From NCBI GenBank assembly GCA_951640165.1, contig OX621240.1:7080713-7144712 (forward strand): 64,000 bases of DNA, in the 5' to 3' direction. Below, piece by piece: positions 10,023-20,862 of the stretch. Within the stretch, counting starts at the first letter, position 1. Each line of letters opens with the position of its first letter. Below the pieces are notes generated by a model. That model saw nothing but the letters and a program-made list of their open reading frames with translations, searched no databases and was not told the origin of the DNA. Source of the stretch: Pseudoips prasinana (Eukaryota > Arthropoda > Insecta > Lepidoptera > Nolidae). Both the position numbers and the translations under genes were made by a program.

Positions 10023-10178
10023 TATATATATTTACAAAAGAAAAGTCGTATATTTAGTATATCAATTATCAGGTCTTCATAGTACATATAAGCCCTGCTT
10101 AGTTAGGGATCAGATGGGTCCATAACTAAGCAGGGCGTGGGCGTGAATAATGTCCTAGGATATTATTATATTATTCAG
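10023..10178 (+). mobile_element. SINE-B 3' portion with internal hairpin
   Basis: Starts at TATTTACAAAAGAAAAGTCG and includes the 3' module (CATAGTACATATAAGCCCTG). The module is folded back: GCCCTGCTTAGTTA near 10092 is mirrored by TAACTAAGCAGGGC ending near 10135, adding an inverted 14-bp copy. Ends with an ATT-rich tail. Confidence 0.72.
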
Positions 10179-10209
10179 AAAGTATTCTAAAATAAGTAAA
10201 TTTTTGAAC

Positions 10210-10610
10210 TATACAACATGTAACGTTATTAACGCACACCCTCAGACACCCCAATTAGAATATTATGTTATAATCATAATACATACACAGAATTTTTTAT
10301 TTAACATGTATATGCATTTACTAAATTAGTTTCTTGGAATTAAGTTTATTTTTCTTTATTTTTTTATTGAATTATGGGATTTGTATGAATACAAATAAAA
10401 CTGTGATTTTATAAGTTATTACTTTTACTTACGGTCAATTTAAATTTGTTTTGACTGTACAGGGTTAGGTAATATAACAATAATTTCCGTAGTTTTTATT
10501 ATTTTTGGAATAAAAAATTACCTATATTAAAAATGATATAAATCGATTCAGTAAACGATTCTGAACAAACTATTTTCAGGATGTGCGTTAATTAAGTTAC
10601 ATGTTGTATA
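10210..10610. mobile_element. 401-bp MITE with about 33-bp TIRs
   Basis: Left end TATACAACATGTAACGTTAT continues to AACGCACACCCT; the right end is its inverse, AGGATGTGCGTTAATTAAGT to CATGTTGTATA. If the outer TA pairs are target duplications, the TIR starts TACAACATGTAAC. The interior is AT-rich without coding capacity. Confidence 0.85.
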
Positions 10611-11062
10611 TTGTAAGTACAAAAATATTGTTTTGTTAAATATTGTTCAGATAATTTAAAATAGATACCTACGTATACTTTATAAGCCATTAGAACGCCT
10701 GTGGTACAGATGTAACCTAAAACAGGCACCAACTGCCCCTAGTTTTCGCTTAGTAATAATTATTTATAATATAATTATATATAATTATGTACACATTTTT
10801 ACTTGAATTAAATTTATTATATTATTAATTTAGGAATCCAAATTGCGTGCGCAAATGTATCTTAAAAGAAATAACTGCAGTAACTTAATACAACTGCCAT
10901 AGACAAAACAAGATGAACGTAATGTCATAATTACCTGTAAGGCTATATCGGGTGGGGGAACATAGGCGCCACCTGTTGACCTAGTTTAGAATCGGTGGTT
11001 TAGCTTTTATTTGTTTGTTCATCTGTAGATAGATGGCGCCTATAACACCTGATGCATATGTA
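10611..11062. other. unassigned AT-rich sequence
   Basis: No gene seen. ATAGGCGCCACC near 10962 and GGCGCCTATAAC near 11035 form a short inverted pair, too small to classify. Confidence 0.5.
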
Positions 11063-11329
11063 TCTATATATATAAAAATCAATGCCACTTTTCGTTGTAA
11101 TGTTATAACTCAACAACGCCTTTACCGATTTGGCTAATTTTGGTCTTGAATTATTCGTGGAAGTCCAGGGAAGGTTTGTACGTAGAGAAAATTTAAAAAA
11201 AGTCTTGAAAAAGTGTAAAATCAACATCTTTTAGCAATTTAAAATATTTTTTGTTTGAATAAATGAACTTAATAATCATTTTTTTATTACTATGCCTTAT
11301 ACGTAGCGAAGCACGTACCGGGCCGCTAG
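11063..11329 (+). mobile_element. Helitron H2, complete, plus orientation
   Basis: Short non-autonomous Helitron: 5' TC (TCTATATATATAAAAATC), body containing CTTTACCGATTTGGCTAATT, 3' end GTACCGGGCCGCTAG with the terminal CTAG. Flanked by A at 11062 and T at 11330, the usual Helitron AT insertion site. No TIRs or target duplication, as expected. Confidence 0.85.
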
Positions 11330-11346
11330 TATTATTATATATTATA

Positions 11347-11610
11347 CTAGCGGCCCGGTACGTGCTTCGCTACGTATAAGGCATAGTAATAAAAAAAATA
11401 TTATTAAGTTCATTTATTCAAACAAAAAAATATTTTAAATTGCTAAAAGATGTTGATTTTACATTTTTTTAAGACTTTAAATTTTCTCTACGTACAAACC
11501 TTCCCTGGACTTCCACGAATAATTGAAGACCAAAATTAGCCAAATCGGTAAAGGCGTTGTTGAGTTATAACATTACAACGAAAAGTGGCATTGATTTTTA
11601 TATATATAGA
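11347..11610 (-). mobile_element. Helitron H2, complete, minus orientation
   Basis: Near-identical inverted copy of 11063-11329, beginning CTAGCGGCCCGGTACGTG and ending with the reversed 5' terminus TATATATAGA followed by T. Only 17 AT-only bases separate the two 3' ends, giving a large palindrome. Confidence 0.85.
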
Positions 11611-11721
11611 TACTACTTTCATCGAAGAACGCTATTGAGTGTCCCAATATAATTGAAACACGTCGCACGTTTTTCGCGAATCACGCATAGTTACTTAGTT
11701 ATCATAGTGATATTTTTGACG

Positions 11722-11958
11722 AGGCGGTTGGCGTGATTAGTAAATGCTTGCCTTTTACGCAGCAGGACAGGGGTTCGATTCCCGCTCTGGACAGATATTT
11801 CCTCCTATATGTCCTGAGTTTGGGTGTAATTATCTCTATAAGTATGTATTTACTAAATAAAAGTAGTATATGTAATATATGAGTTATCTGGTTTACTGGT
11901 ACAAGCTTAGTTTGGGATCAGATAGCCGTGTGTAAATAATGTCCCTGGATATTATTAT
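11722..11958 (+). mobile_element. SINE-B, near full length
   Basis: A box GAGGCGGTTGGCGTGATTAG, B box GGTTCGATTCC near 11771, a shortened body (CCTCCTATATGTCCTGAG), 3' module and an ATT tail ending near TATTATTATGG. Confidence 0.82.
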
Positions 11959-12064
11959 GGTTTAATTTCAAGTAAGTTATCCCATATAACAGCGATCAGG
12001 ACTACGTACAAAAATATATCTTCTGATTCTTAAATATACAGCTACTCTTATAATGACGCAATAA

Positions 12065-12118
12065 AATTCTTCTTCTTTTAAGTCTACGTGAATAAAAACC
12101 TTTTTTATTTATTTTATT
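12065..12118 (-). repeat. Rep-3, terminal fragment
   Basis: AAGTCTACGTGAATAAAAAC followed by a T-rich tract matches the end of Rep-3 copies at 42596-42900 and 63131-63380. Confidence 0.65.
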
Positions 12119-12643
12119 TATTCGGATCGGCTGGACAACTCGGGCAACGCCGAGTGTGTTCAGAGGCAGATAATGAGGTCCTAGATTAGAAACCAGCGTC
12201 CTGAAAGTAATTCAAATTCAAATTTCCTTCATTGCTTGTCACAGGTTATTTACAATTTTATAGTTGTTATCATGCGTTTTAAGTGCGCTGTAACATACCC
12301 ATAAGGTGTACAATATTTTCTAAAACTATAGTTCAAATACAATCTCCTAACTCCAGATAAACACATATATATATTATCAATTTACTAATTACAAGAATAA
12401 AGAAAAATTATATATATTATTAAATGTCAATATTATAAGCATCAATGTCATAGTTATCTAGCAATTGTCAAGTAACATAATAATAATTAAAAACGCGTTG
12501 GGCAAGTTAAACACACAAAGTTATATAAAAAAGGTACAGTTTTAAACATGTTTGTCATTGATGTAATCCTTTATTGAATAATATGCCTTACAAATTAAAT
12601 ATACTTTTAGTTTATTTTTATATTCATATATTTTGTCAAGTTA
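12119..12643. other. unassigned sequence
   Basis: Mostly AT-rich and without coding capacity; no repeat family recognised. Confidence 0.5.
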
Positions 12644-12963
12644 TCTATACATATAATAAAATCGTAGGAAAGTCAAAACTGTACATTGAATATTTTTTTA
12701 AAAGGATACTTAGGACGTGTTCTACTAACGATATCGAAGCCAAATATATCGTTTTTAGAATTTTTGTCTGTGTTTCTGTTTGTCTGTATGTATGTCCGGG
12801 CTAAACTCAAAAAGTACTGCATGGATTTACTTCAAATTTTGCATGAATATTACTAAGAGGTCGGGTCAACATATAGGCTACATATTATCACGCTATCACC
12901 TACGGGGAGGAGCTGTGATAATCTAAAACATTTTACGCGGGTAAAACCGCCGGGCACAGCTAG
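12644..12963 (+). mobile_element. Helitron H1, complete
   Basis: 5' TCTATACATATAATAAAATC, conserved interior (ACTCAAAAAGTACTGCATGG and CATGAATATTACTAAGAGGT), and a 3' hairpin GCGGGTAAAACCGCC just before the terminal CAGCTAG. Inserted between A 12643 and T 12964. Seven sister copies in the window. Confidence 0.9.
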
Positions 12964-13074
12964 TAAATAATATTAAGACTCATCTGTAAAATCTATTCGG
13001 AGCCTGGACGTTGGCGGCGTTTCACTCCTATGCCTCGGAGAGTACCTAAACCTACCTACCCAAGCTACTAATAC

Positions 13075-13165
13075 CTGTGTTTTGACACACAGTTGTGCTC
13101 TAATCATCATTGAGACTGCCCACCTTGCCCGAAATTCAACCAGGAAAAAATAAAATAAAAAAGGT
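13075..13165 (+). mobile_element. SINE-D 3' end
   Basis: CATTGAGACTGCCCACCTTG and GAAATTCAACCAGGAAAA match the 3' part of the SINE at 36300-36570. Confidence 0.65.
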
Positions 13166-13430
13166 TTTTATTCACGTAGACTTTAAAAAAGCGCTTGTAA
13201 ATAGTCAGAACATGTTTTTAGTAATACAGTTATTATTTCAAATAAATAAAAAAGGATTTTCTTCACGTAGACATTAAAAAAGCGCTTGTAAATAGTCAGA
13301 ACATGTTTGTAGTAATATAGTTGTATACATTATTATTTCTAGTAACATAGATATTTAGGTACCCATTGTATTGATTGTAAACATTTATAAAATTTATTTT
13401 ATAATAGCAATGATATTTAGCAAGCTAGTA
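13166..13430 (+). repeat. Rep-3, two partial copies in tandem
   Basis: TTATTCACGTAGACTTTAAA near 13169 and TTCTTCACGTAGACATTAAA near 13259 each open a Rep-3 segment; the first breaks off after about 85 bp. The second continues through ACATAGATATTTAGGTACCC. Confidence 0.78.
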
Positions 13431-13982
13431 TTAAGTTATACATAACCATTATGTTGTTATACTAATTATACTGTTCCGGGAGGTCGGCCAATGAAAGAAA
13501 TATAGACATGAATGGTTGTAAATTTACTTCGACTAGTAAAACAGCCAGTTTGGAATCTTGATGTGAAATGAATAAAGCCACGATACTGAGTGACAACAGA
13601 AGGCAGAGATATATTGCTTATCAGAACTGCTAACGATTTACAACACGTTGGCACGCGAACATTGGATATCAACTTATTAATCTTACTCCATTACTGATAG
13701 AGCTACTGTAAATCAGATTTGCAGTGGTCTTAAATATAAATACTTAAGTTAAGTACGGTTCATGTTTCTTTAATATCATTTTTATGAAAGAAAAATGACA
13801 ATTAGGATCTATGAACAAGGTGTAGTTTCTTAGGCATACAGAAGACGATAATTTGCGCTTAAATTAAAATTATAAAAAAATAAATATCTTGGGACGACTA
13901 ACACACTGCCAATCTGATCTCAAACTAGACAAAACCTGTACTGCAACCAGACAAATGATAAATGAACTTATATATTTCTAAA

Positions 13983-14307
13983 TCTATACATATAATAAAA
14001 TCGTAGAACAGTCAAAACTGTACATTAGATATTTTTTTAAAGGATACTTGGGGCGTGATCTACAATCGATATCGAAGCCAAAATAATAGTTTTTAGAATT
14101 TTTGTCTGTGTGTCTGTTTGTCTGTATGTATGTCCGGGCTAAACTCAAAAAGTACTGCATGGATTTACTTAAAATTTTGCATCAATATTACTAAGAGGTC
14201 GCGTCGGGTTAACATATAGGCAACATATTATCATGCTATCACCTACGGGGGAGGAGCTGTGATAATTTATAAAATTTAACGCGGGTAATACCGCGGGGCC
14301 CAGCTAG
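13983..14307 (+). mobile_element. Helitron H1, complete
   Basis: TCTATACATATAATAAAATC to CGGGGCCCAGCTAG, flanked by A and T. A small insertion (TCGGGT) is present near 14203 relative to sister copies. Confidence 0.9.
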
Positions 14308-14324
14308 TACTACATATTATAGAT

Positions 14325-14445
14325 AAATTACACTCAGACATAAAACAAATAGTCGTGCACATCACACAAAGATTTTTCTGGGTGGAGATTGAAGTCACAA
14401 CCTCTGGTTTAGCAGTCGGCGTCAGTAACAACTAGGCCAATATAC
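14325..14445 (-). mobile_element. SINE-E tRNA head and body
   Basis: On the minus strand: a degenerate A box (GGCCTAGTTGTTACTGACGC), decayed B box and the body CTTTGTGTGATGTGCACGAC. Compare 32240-32425 and 37925-38038. Confidence 0.55.
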
Positions 14446-14764
14446 ATATGTATATATATAGTATAAGCTAGTCTATAAATTACCAAATTGTGACATTTTT
14501 AATGGACTGTCTTGTGATGAACATTGGATTCTGTATGACAACTTCGATTGTATGTGATTATTGTATTGATCGGGTTGTTTCAAGTGATTTCTGTTTTTCT
14601 CAGAATTTCCGTAACACTTTACAGCTGAAATTTTTTCCAACAAAAGACTTTTTATTGAACGAAATTCAAAAACAAATAGGTTATTATTGTTTTATTGTGT
14701 AGGTATGTAAGTTTCGTAATTGATGATTTGATGTGTTTGAACCAACGCTCGTACTAGGGAGTCT
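14446..14764. other. unassigned sequence
   Basis: A 70-codon frame at 14490-14702 is present but shows no family resemblance or motif; treated as chance. Confidence 0.5.
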
Positions 14765-14937
14765 AAGCTCTGTATCGCGGGGTACTTTACAAACATATAA
14801 TAGACGGACACAAATTACATCCAGACTCAGAACAACTATTTGTAGGCCACACAAACAGTTGTCCGGCGTGGGACTCGAACCTGCAACACGAAGCGGCGAG
14901 CGACTGTCTTAGCCGCTGCGCCACACGGCTATAATGT
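14765..14937 (-). mobile_element. SINE-C copy
   Basis: Reversed SINE-C: tail side TATCGCGGGGTACTTTACAA, middle CAGACTCAGAACAACTATTT, B box GGTTCGAGTCC (reversed near 14876) and A box TGGCGCAGCGG (reversed near 14920). Confidence 0.85.
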
Positions 14938-15389
14938 TCGTAATTGTTTGTCGTAAACGAATGTCAACGTCAGTTGACGTCGACGTGTTACTTATAATGA
15001 CTATTTAATATTTACAAACCGACTCTTATTAAGGCAATGGTAGCGCGTGGTTTGAACAACCCTCCTATAATTATTACTGGGAACCTTAACTTACTGTCAC
15101 GCTATGGATAGTGGTGCTAAACCTTGCTATTTGATGTTTATTGTGAAACTTTTATAAGATAAATTAAAGAATGAAGTTACATTTTATTGTTTACCGACTA
15201 CTAAGATAGGTGATTAGACTGTTTAAAATACTGTAAATGAAAAAGAAAATAAAACAAATTAAATTGTACAAAAACAATATGTAAGTAAGTCAAATAATTT
15301 AAATGAAATTATAGACACATGTATTTTAATGAAATTGTATTTTTTTAAGAACTAAATAAGGCGTTAAATAATAAAATAAATAATAACAT

Positions 15390-15700
15390 GGGTAGAGTTT
15401 ATTAACAGCGACAGCCAAACTAATGCTGTGTCGCTGGCGGCGAAGGTTATCACCATACCATGACATACCGTATGGGTCCTAGAAGTCTTCCCGAGAAAAA
15501 AGGTATATACAGAGAACGGGCAGTAGCATTTCTCTGAGTACTATGATCATTATTCTACGTTAGTCAACCCATTTGCCAAGCGTGGCGATGTTGACATATC
15601 ACTATAATGGAAGCTGCTGGATGCGGCCACCGTAAAACCGGCAAGCATGTAGATCTTTGGGAGGAATACGCGCGTTGTCTAGCGAAACTAGACAATACAT
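15390..15700 (+). repeat. degenerate LINE-like fragment
   Basis: Phrases AACGGGCAGTAGCATTTCTC, CAACCCATTTGCCAAGCGTG and GAAGCTGCTGGATGCGGCC parallel those at 17045-17290 and the RTE end at 16507. Old and undecodable. Confidence 0.55.
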
Positions 15701-16251
15701 GTATCTAAGCTATTGATGTGATACGAAAACTATTTTATTTTTTATTTTTATTTTATTTAGGAAAACAAACAGGTATACAATAACACTTAGGTAGTTAATA
15801 ACAAATTAAAACTATTAAATAATTGTACACCCAACACCGTAACCCCCAAATTAAATATAAAATTTGTGTACAAACAAAGCAACAACAATAGCGTACTATG
15901 ATAGTGTTACATAGAGATTCTACAGCCTTATACCATTCTACAACAAAATATATTAACGAAACTAAATTAGGAATACAAAACAATTTTGGGAATCAATCCA
16001 ATACAAATTCTGTATATCTAAATTATCAATAAACTATTATTACAGAATACACCAAACTATTTACCTACTGATCCGTGTTCGCACTTCTCAGTTCAGTTAT
16101 TTTTAAAGATATTTGTTTTTTAAATAAACTATTAGACAATTTGAATAAATCTATATAACTAGGTAGAACTTATAAAGTAACTAAAATAAAATAATATAAT
16201 GCCAACTTAAGACCTCGCGTGTCAAAACAGCAGGTTGACAGAAAAAGTGAG
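15701..16251. other. AT-rich sequence, nothing recognised
   Basis: Mostly A/T-rich with short poly-T/poly-A tracts; no gene. Confidence 0.5.
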
Positions 16252-16498
16252 CGTACTTATCATATGGGCAGTAGGTCCCCTGTGTCAGAGTTGTTCAAGC
16301 TGCTCAGTCGGTCTCTGATACGGCTTAACGACTGTTGCCTAATGGCTACAACCGGGACCGGCAGCTTAACGTGCCCTCCAAGCTCGGAAAGGCTCAGAAA
16401 TTAAACCAGTTTCGCAGTAAGCCATCTATGGACTGACCGCAAGACTAATTGCTTAACCTCACCAATCACTAACGGACCCGTAAGAATATCTGGCTGTG
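16252..16498 (+). repeat. Rep-1 copy
   Basis: Starts ACTTATCATATGGGCAG, includes TTAACGACTGTTGCCTAATG and GGCTACAACCGGGACCGG, ends ATATCTGGCTGTGAG, where it joins an RTE-like frame directly. Confidence 0.8.
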
Positions 16499-16506
16499 AG
16501 CTAATT

Positions 16507-16811
16507 GACAGGTTAACCAAAGTCACCGACATAGCCCGAAGAATTGCAAAACTGAGGTGGCAGTGGGCGGGGCACATAGCTCGTAGAACTGACGGCCTTT
16601 GGGGCAGAAAGGTTCTCGAGTGGCGACCATGAACCGGAAGACGCCGCGTGGGCAGGCCCCCTACAAGATGGACCGATGATCTTGTGAGGGTCGCTGGAAA
16701 CTGCTGGATGCGAATAGCACAAGACCGGCAATTGTGGAGATCTTTGGGGGAGGCCTTTGTCCAACAGTGGACGTCTTTCCACTGATATGATGATGATGAT
16801 GATGATGATGA
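16507..16811 (+). pseudogene. RTE-clade LINE C-terminus with one stop
   Basis: C-terminal segment of an RTE-type LINE polyprotein. In frame from 16507 it reads DRLTKVTDIARRIAKLRWQW and on through AGHIARRTDG, WGRKVLEWRP, an in-frame TGA (a CGA-to-TGA change), TGRRRVGRPPTRWTDDL and VQQWTSFH, stopping at 16783-16785. An (ATG)n tail to 16811 is typical of RTE elements. The C-terminal WAGH...WRP and RPPTRWTDD motifs are the basis for the clade call. The upstream RT is missing, so it is 5'-truncated and dead. Confidence 0.85.
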
Positions 16812-17044
16812 TATAGAATGGCGTGTAAAGAATATCACCACCTTATCTCACGCGTCTCTCTCAGAGCGGGAGAACGTAAAGCATTGCGTTTCGCTTCATC
16901 TCAGTCAGCTCGCCTCCCAAATGAGTTAAATACTAAACTATGATTAAACAACACAATTGTTTTGGTCACTTATTGCTCTTCAAATGTTACACGGTTATAT
17001 TTGTACGTCTAATAAATATATGTATACGTCTAATAAATATAATG

Positions 17045-17290
17045 TTGTGTGGTGACAGCGGTGAACATCAGAATATCATCACCCAATCTCATCCCGTGGG
17101 GGGTGTAGAAGATGACCCGAGGGAATATCATCCAGCAAACGGGCAGCAGCGTCTCTCTATGTACTACGACGACCATACTGCGATCGCCAACCCACCTGCC
17201 AAGCGTGACGATTATGGCTTCTCCCCCAAGATGTTCCTTGAGGGAAGCTTTTGTCCAGCAGTTAACTTTATACAGGTGTTATGATGTTGA
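17045..17290 (+). repeat. degenerate LINE-like fragment
   Basis: CGGGCAGCAGCGTCTCTCTA, CGATCGCCAACCCACCTGCC and GGGAAGCTTTTGTCCAGCAG are shared with 15390 or with RTE ends; no reading frame survives. Confidence 0.55.
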
Positions 17291-17979
17291 TGATTTTTTT
17301 AAATAATCATAATATTTATTTATTATAACTATTTACCTAAATAAAATTATAATAATTACATAGGAAATACAAAATATATCCTTGACATAATTAATGTTAC
17401 AATTATAAACTTTTGCATCTTGTACAATTTATTTTGCCTTATGGATAAGATAATAATAATAAAGATTAAATCTCGTAATGTAGGAACATAACACTATGAG
17501 ATCCGACGACACTATTTCCTCTCTAATAGAATGTATATTTAAAACCTAATTTTACTACATAAGTCATTAGAACGGGTGGAATACGCGGTGACTTTTTGTA
17601 TTTTTCTTAAATATAATCGTGTAACATTTGGAGTAAGTGACTTAACAATGGCGTTCAAACTTGTGACCTTTTTATGATGCGTCTTTAAGGAATTCTATTT
17701 TACTCTATGGTAATGATTCTAGACTAAAAATAATTCATGGGTATTAAAGTACGCGTGAATAAACTTTTCTAAATTCAAGTAATTACTACGTAACGATAAG
17801 GCCATTACGATCGCACATTACTTTGCACCTTTGATGGATAACTTTATCGTGGTTTGTAATTAATGGCATATTTTGCAATAATCGGTTGTCATTTTGTTAT
17901 AATAACTACAGAAGCCGTCTAATGCGAGTAGAATTGAAGACGGAGGGTTTCGTAGCTTTTTTAGATAAGTACTTAACAT
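17291..17979. other. unassigned AT-rich sequence
   Basis: No gene or recognised repeat. Confidence 0.5.
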
Positions 17980-17982
17980 TTA

Positions 17983-18229
17983 GGCTGATTTCAGAGTGAC
18001 GCGCGCGGCACGCGCCGGTGGCCAGCGCGTCTCAACAGCCGCGTGCGAGACGCGTCACTCTGAAACGCTAGCTGTCAGTAGAGGAGCTCGGGCAGCGCTG
18101 GCCGACCGCGCGCGTGTCACACGCGGCGCGCTTGAACTGCGTGACTATGAAACGCAACTACTATCTAGTGTAATTGTAAGCGCGCGCGTTTGGACGGCGC
18201 CGCTCGCCGGCGTGACTCTGAAATCAGCC
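17983..18229. mobile_element. GC-rich MITE, PIF/Harbinger-like
   Basis: TIRs GGCTGATTTCAGAGTGACGC and GCGTGACTCTGAAATCAGCC bound a 247-bp, very GC-rich interior with many GCGCGC blocks. It is flanked by TTA on both sides (17980-17982 and 18230-18232), the 3-bp duplication typical of PIF/Harbinger. A 126-codon frame across it is an artefact of base composition. Confidence 0.82.
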
Positions 18230-18484
18230 TTAGAGATAATAATAAAAAATAATAATAAAAACTGTTTGTTTTGGTATCTTATACAACTACAATCTATCTT
18301 ACATAGGGGTCTCTTTTTAAGAATATTAAATCTTGTGCTAGGAGGTCCCCGCTCTTCACAGATTGCTCAAAGGTAGAAGTAACACATAACAAAAGTGTGT
18401 TTTCTGTTTAAAATTGAAAAAGAACAATATAAAATTCTGTGACTGTGGCAATATGGTGTTTGAGTAATATTAATGTGTGTGTTA

Positions 18485-18545
18485 TAGTAATAAATTATGT
18501 GTGTGTGTGTGTTTGTGGGTGATTTTGTGTGTATATAAGTAAGGG
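18485..18545 (+). repeat. (GT)n-rich microsatellite
   Basis: Runs of GT interrupted by TTTGTGGGTGATTT. Confidence 0.85.
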
Positions 18546-18633
18546 CTTGTATGTATATGGGTAAGGATGTTTTAGTAAGGCCGCCAATTGTACAATTTTG
18601 TGATTCATCCTTGTTTCTTATTTTACTTGGTGT

Positions 18634-18775
18634 TCAGACGCCAGGACATACAGTTACCCCAATTTGTCTAGTTTCTTTTATAGATTTTCAACTTTTACAA
18701 AAACAGAAGAAGGTTCACTTTCAATTGGGGAAAATTGACAGATTTTGGGTAACTTTATGTGCTGGCGTCTGTTGT
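18634..18775. mobile_element. MITE-1 copy, diverged ends
   Basis: TCAGACGCCAGGACATACAG at the left and GTGCTGGCGTCTGTTGTA at the right, with inverted CCCCAATTTGTC inside. Confidence 0.82.
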
Positions 18776-19630
18776 ATGTGTACAATACAGAGCTATCTTA
18801 TCTTCGCAAAGGAATGATTTTCTGTTAGTCTGCTTGGAGTCGCCTTCGAAGCTAACTGTAAACGCTATATTATAAAAAAGTAGATTATTATACAAAACCT
18901 TATAATTTTCATTCGAACCTAGATCTGAAATTTTAATTATACTTTTGGCCCGACCCGGAATGTCAACCAGGGAACTCAAAACCTAAATTCAAATACGCTA
19001 CCGCTAATCCTACAAGGAATACATTAATTAATGACGTAGCCATTAAGCTTTATTTAACAAGTTATTGAATAAATTATTAAAGCAATATAAGTAAACTTGA
19101 GATAAGTTATAGTTAGAATGTTTTATTTTGTTAGTATGTATATATATGATTATTTCACACCTAAAGTTATGTTATAAATAGAAAAATGTTATATGTTTGT
19201 TTGTATGTAATAAATAAACTCAAAAACTCACAGAATTAAAAAGATCCGTATTGAAATTTAAATTTATTTTTTTGGTGTGACCCGGAAAGACGATCAAATA
19301 ACTTATAACCCAAAGTAAGAAGAGAACATGAATATGTTAGCAGTTAGAATATACCACTGTGACAGTTGGGTGGAGTTGCGTTATACAAGTTTCTTTTTAC
19401 TGTTTTAGTACGGAATCCTAAATTTTGAATTTTTTGTTGAATGGCATTTTGATAACAATTTTACATACCCTACCATTAGGAAATAATTCATAGAGCTATT
19501 TTATCGATAAAAATAGGCTGTCAACAAGAAATTGGTAAACAATAATTACTGTTGCTTGTTCGTGATCGATTACCACTATTATGGCTTGGCAACATCATTT
19601 ATAGTATTTTTAAGACATCTTTAAAGTGAA
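18776..19630. other. unassigned sequence with a tRNA-like scrap
   Basis: TTTTGGCCCGACCCGGAATG at about 18943 resembles the tail of Rep-4/SINE-F type elements; otherwise AT-rich with nothing recognised. Confidence 0.45.
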
Positions 19631-19745
19631 TTGTATAAATTGAAGTGCGGGTGGGAATCGAACCCACGACCACGGGGTATCCGGCCCCAGGTACGTGAAC
19701 CGCTCCGCCACCACACCGTGGTACTGACACTTCGAATTTATACAA
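19631..19745 (-). mobile_element. 115-bp foldback containing a tRNA-like B box
   Basis: Ends TTGTATAAATTGAAGTG and CACTTCGAATTTATACAA are inverted copies. Between them, on the minus strand, lies a tRNA-like module with a perfect B box GGTTCGATTCCCACC (reversed near 19653) and a GGTGGCGGAGCGGTTCACG A-box-like region. Similar architecture to 46991-47250. It is not a credible tRNA gene because the acceptor arm does not pair. Confidence 0.7.
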
Positions 19746-19822
19746 TCCATTCGATATTTCTTAACGCATTTAAGGCGCTTTATAGTATTTTATCATTCTT
19801 TTTTTGGTTTTAACAATGACCA

Positions 19823-20065
19823 GGGGTTCTACCGGCTATGTCGCCGAACATCGATTACTTAAATGGCGTTCAAATAATTAAATGTTAAAAATGACTTAAT
19901 CAATCGTTTAATCGGCTTCCATGAGCACATGTGACGTCATAAATGCTCCGGAATCGTTTGTTAACGTTGAAGCCGATTTAATGACTGATTAAGTCATTTT
20001 TAACCTATATTTATTTGAACGCCATTTAAGAAATCGATGTTCGGCGACTTAGCCGGTAGAGCCCC
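19823..20065. mobile_element. 243-bp foldback MITE, about 95-bp TIRs
   Basis: GGGGTTCTACCGGCTATGTC at the left is mirrored by a right end whose complement reads GGGGCTCTACCGGCTAAGTC; pairing continues through CGCCGAACATCGATT, AATGGCGTTCAAATAA and AAAAATGACTTAATCA to the GAAGCCGATT region. No target duplication is certain. Confidence 0.88.
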
Positions 20066-20214
20066 ATAATGAACTTCAACATATTATCATCGGTCATAGT
20101 ATCATCGATTTTCGGCCCTGAAAGAGTAACAGGGACAACACATATCATCTCGTGAGTGATTTAAAAAGTGACTAAGGGATTCACCAGGTACTCGTTATCG
20201 TAGTAGTATTAGTG

Positions 20215-20345
20215 AGGCCCTCATAGCCAGATGCTCTCACCGATCCGTAAATGATTGGCGAGGTCAAGCAACTAGGCTCGCGGTCGGTCCATAGATGGGT
20301 GACCGCCAAAGTGGTTTAATTTCTGAGCGCCTCCGACCTCGAATC
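20215..20345 (-). repeat. Rep-1 fragment
   Basis: Reversed Rep-1 end: GCTCTCACCGATCCGTAAAT, GGTCCATAGATGGGTGACCG, GTGGTTTAATTTCTGAGCG. Confidence 0.75.
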
Positions 20346-20862
20346 TCCTCCCGTTCTAAAACCACTTTTCGGATATTACCATGTAGAACGAATTACGCTA
20401 GAAACACATTTATTAGACGTTCTTGTAGAAAATACAAAGAACTTCTGAAAGATGTGGACATATTTGCTTTGTCTCAGGATAGTTTCAAGAAAAAAGTGGG
20501 TGACATAATTTACTAGGTTTCTTCTAGATTTCAAATACCTAAATTACAGTTTTGTTTTGTTTTCATAATACCAGATATATTGTATAAGAAATGTATATCG
20601 TATTGGTCAAATAACGATGCAACAGTCATTTCCCCTATAACAACGGTTAGCCTTTTATTTCTGTTTTTTTTGTATTTGTGTAGACATTGCTCTTCATTTC
20701 TTCTGTTTATATTGTATTAAGTAGGTATTCTTCTTTTGTGTCTTAGTTCTTATATTCGTAACTAATTAATGGAACTTTTTGGCCTTATTGTTATTTGGTC
20801 TTATAATGTATTGTTTGTTAACGACTGTATGTTTCCAGAATAAACTAAAAAAAAAAATTGAG
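20346..20862 (+). pseudogene. LINE C-terminus and 3' UTR with poly(A), L-c
   Basis: Frame up to TAG at 20514-20516 reads CRTNYARNTFIRRSCRKYKE, then LLKDVDIFALSQDSFKKKV, the conserved C-terminal pattern of a non-LTR retrotransposon family (R-TNY-RN---RR, DIF-L). About 330 bp of 3' UTR follows and ends with AATAAACT and a poly(A) run at 20847-20859. The 5' part is absent; it abuts a reversed Rep-1. The clade is not determined. Confidence 0.7.

Noticed and set aside
14490..14702. 70-codon Cys/Phe-rich frame
   Set aside because: No signal peptide, no family pattern, AT-driven composition.
16401..16841. Minus-strand 146-codon frame and an overlapping 89-codon frame
   Set aside because: Antisense of the RTE C-terminus, which is the meaningful frame on the plus strand.
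17996..18376. 126-codon Arg/Ala-rich open frame
   Set aside because: Lies across the GC-rich Harbinger-like MITE; open only because of base composition.
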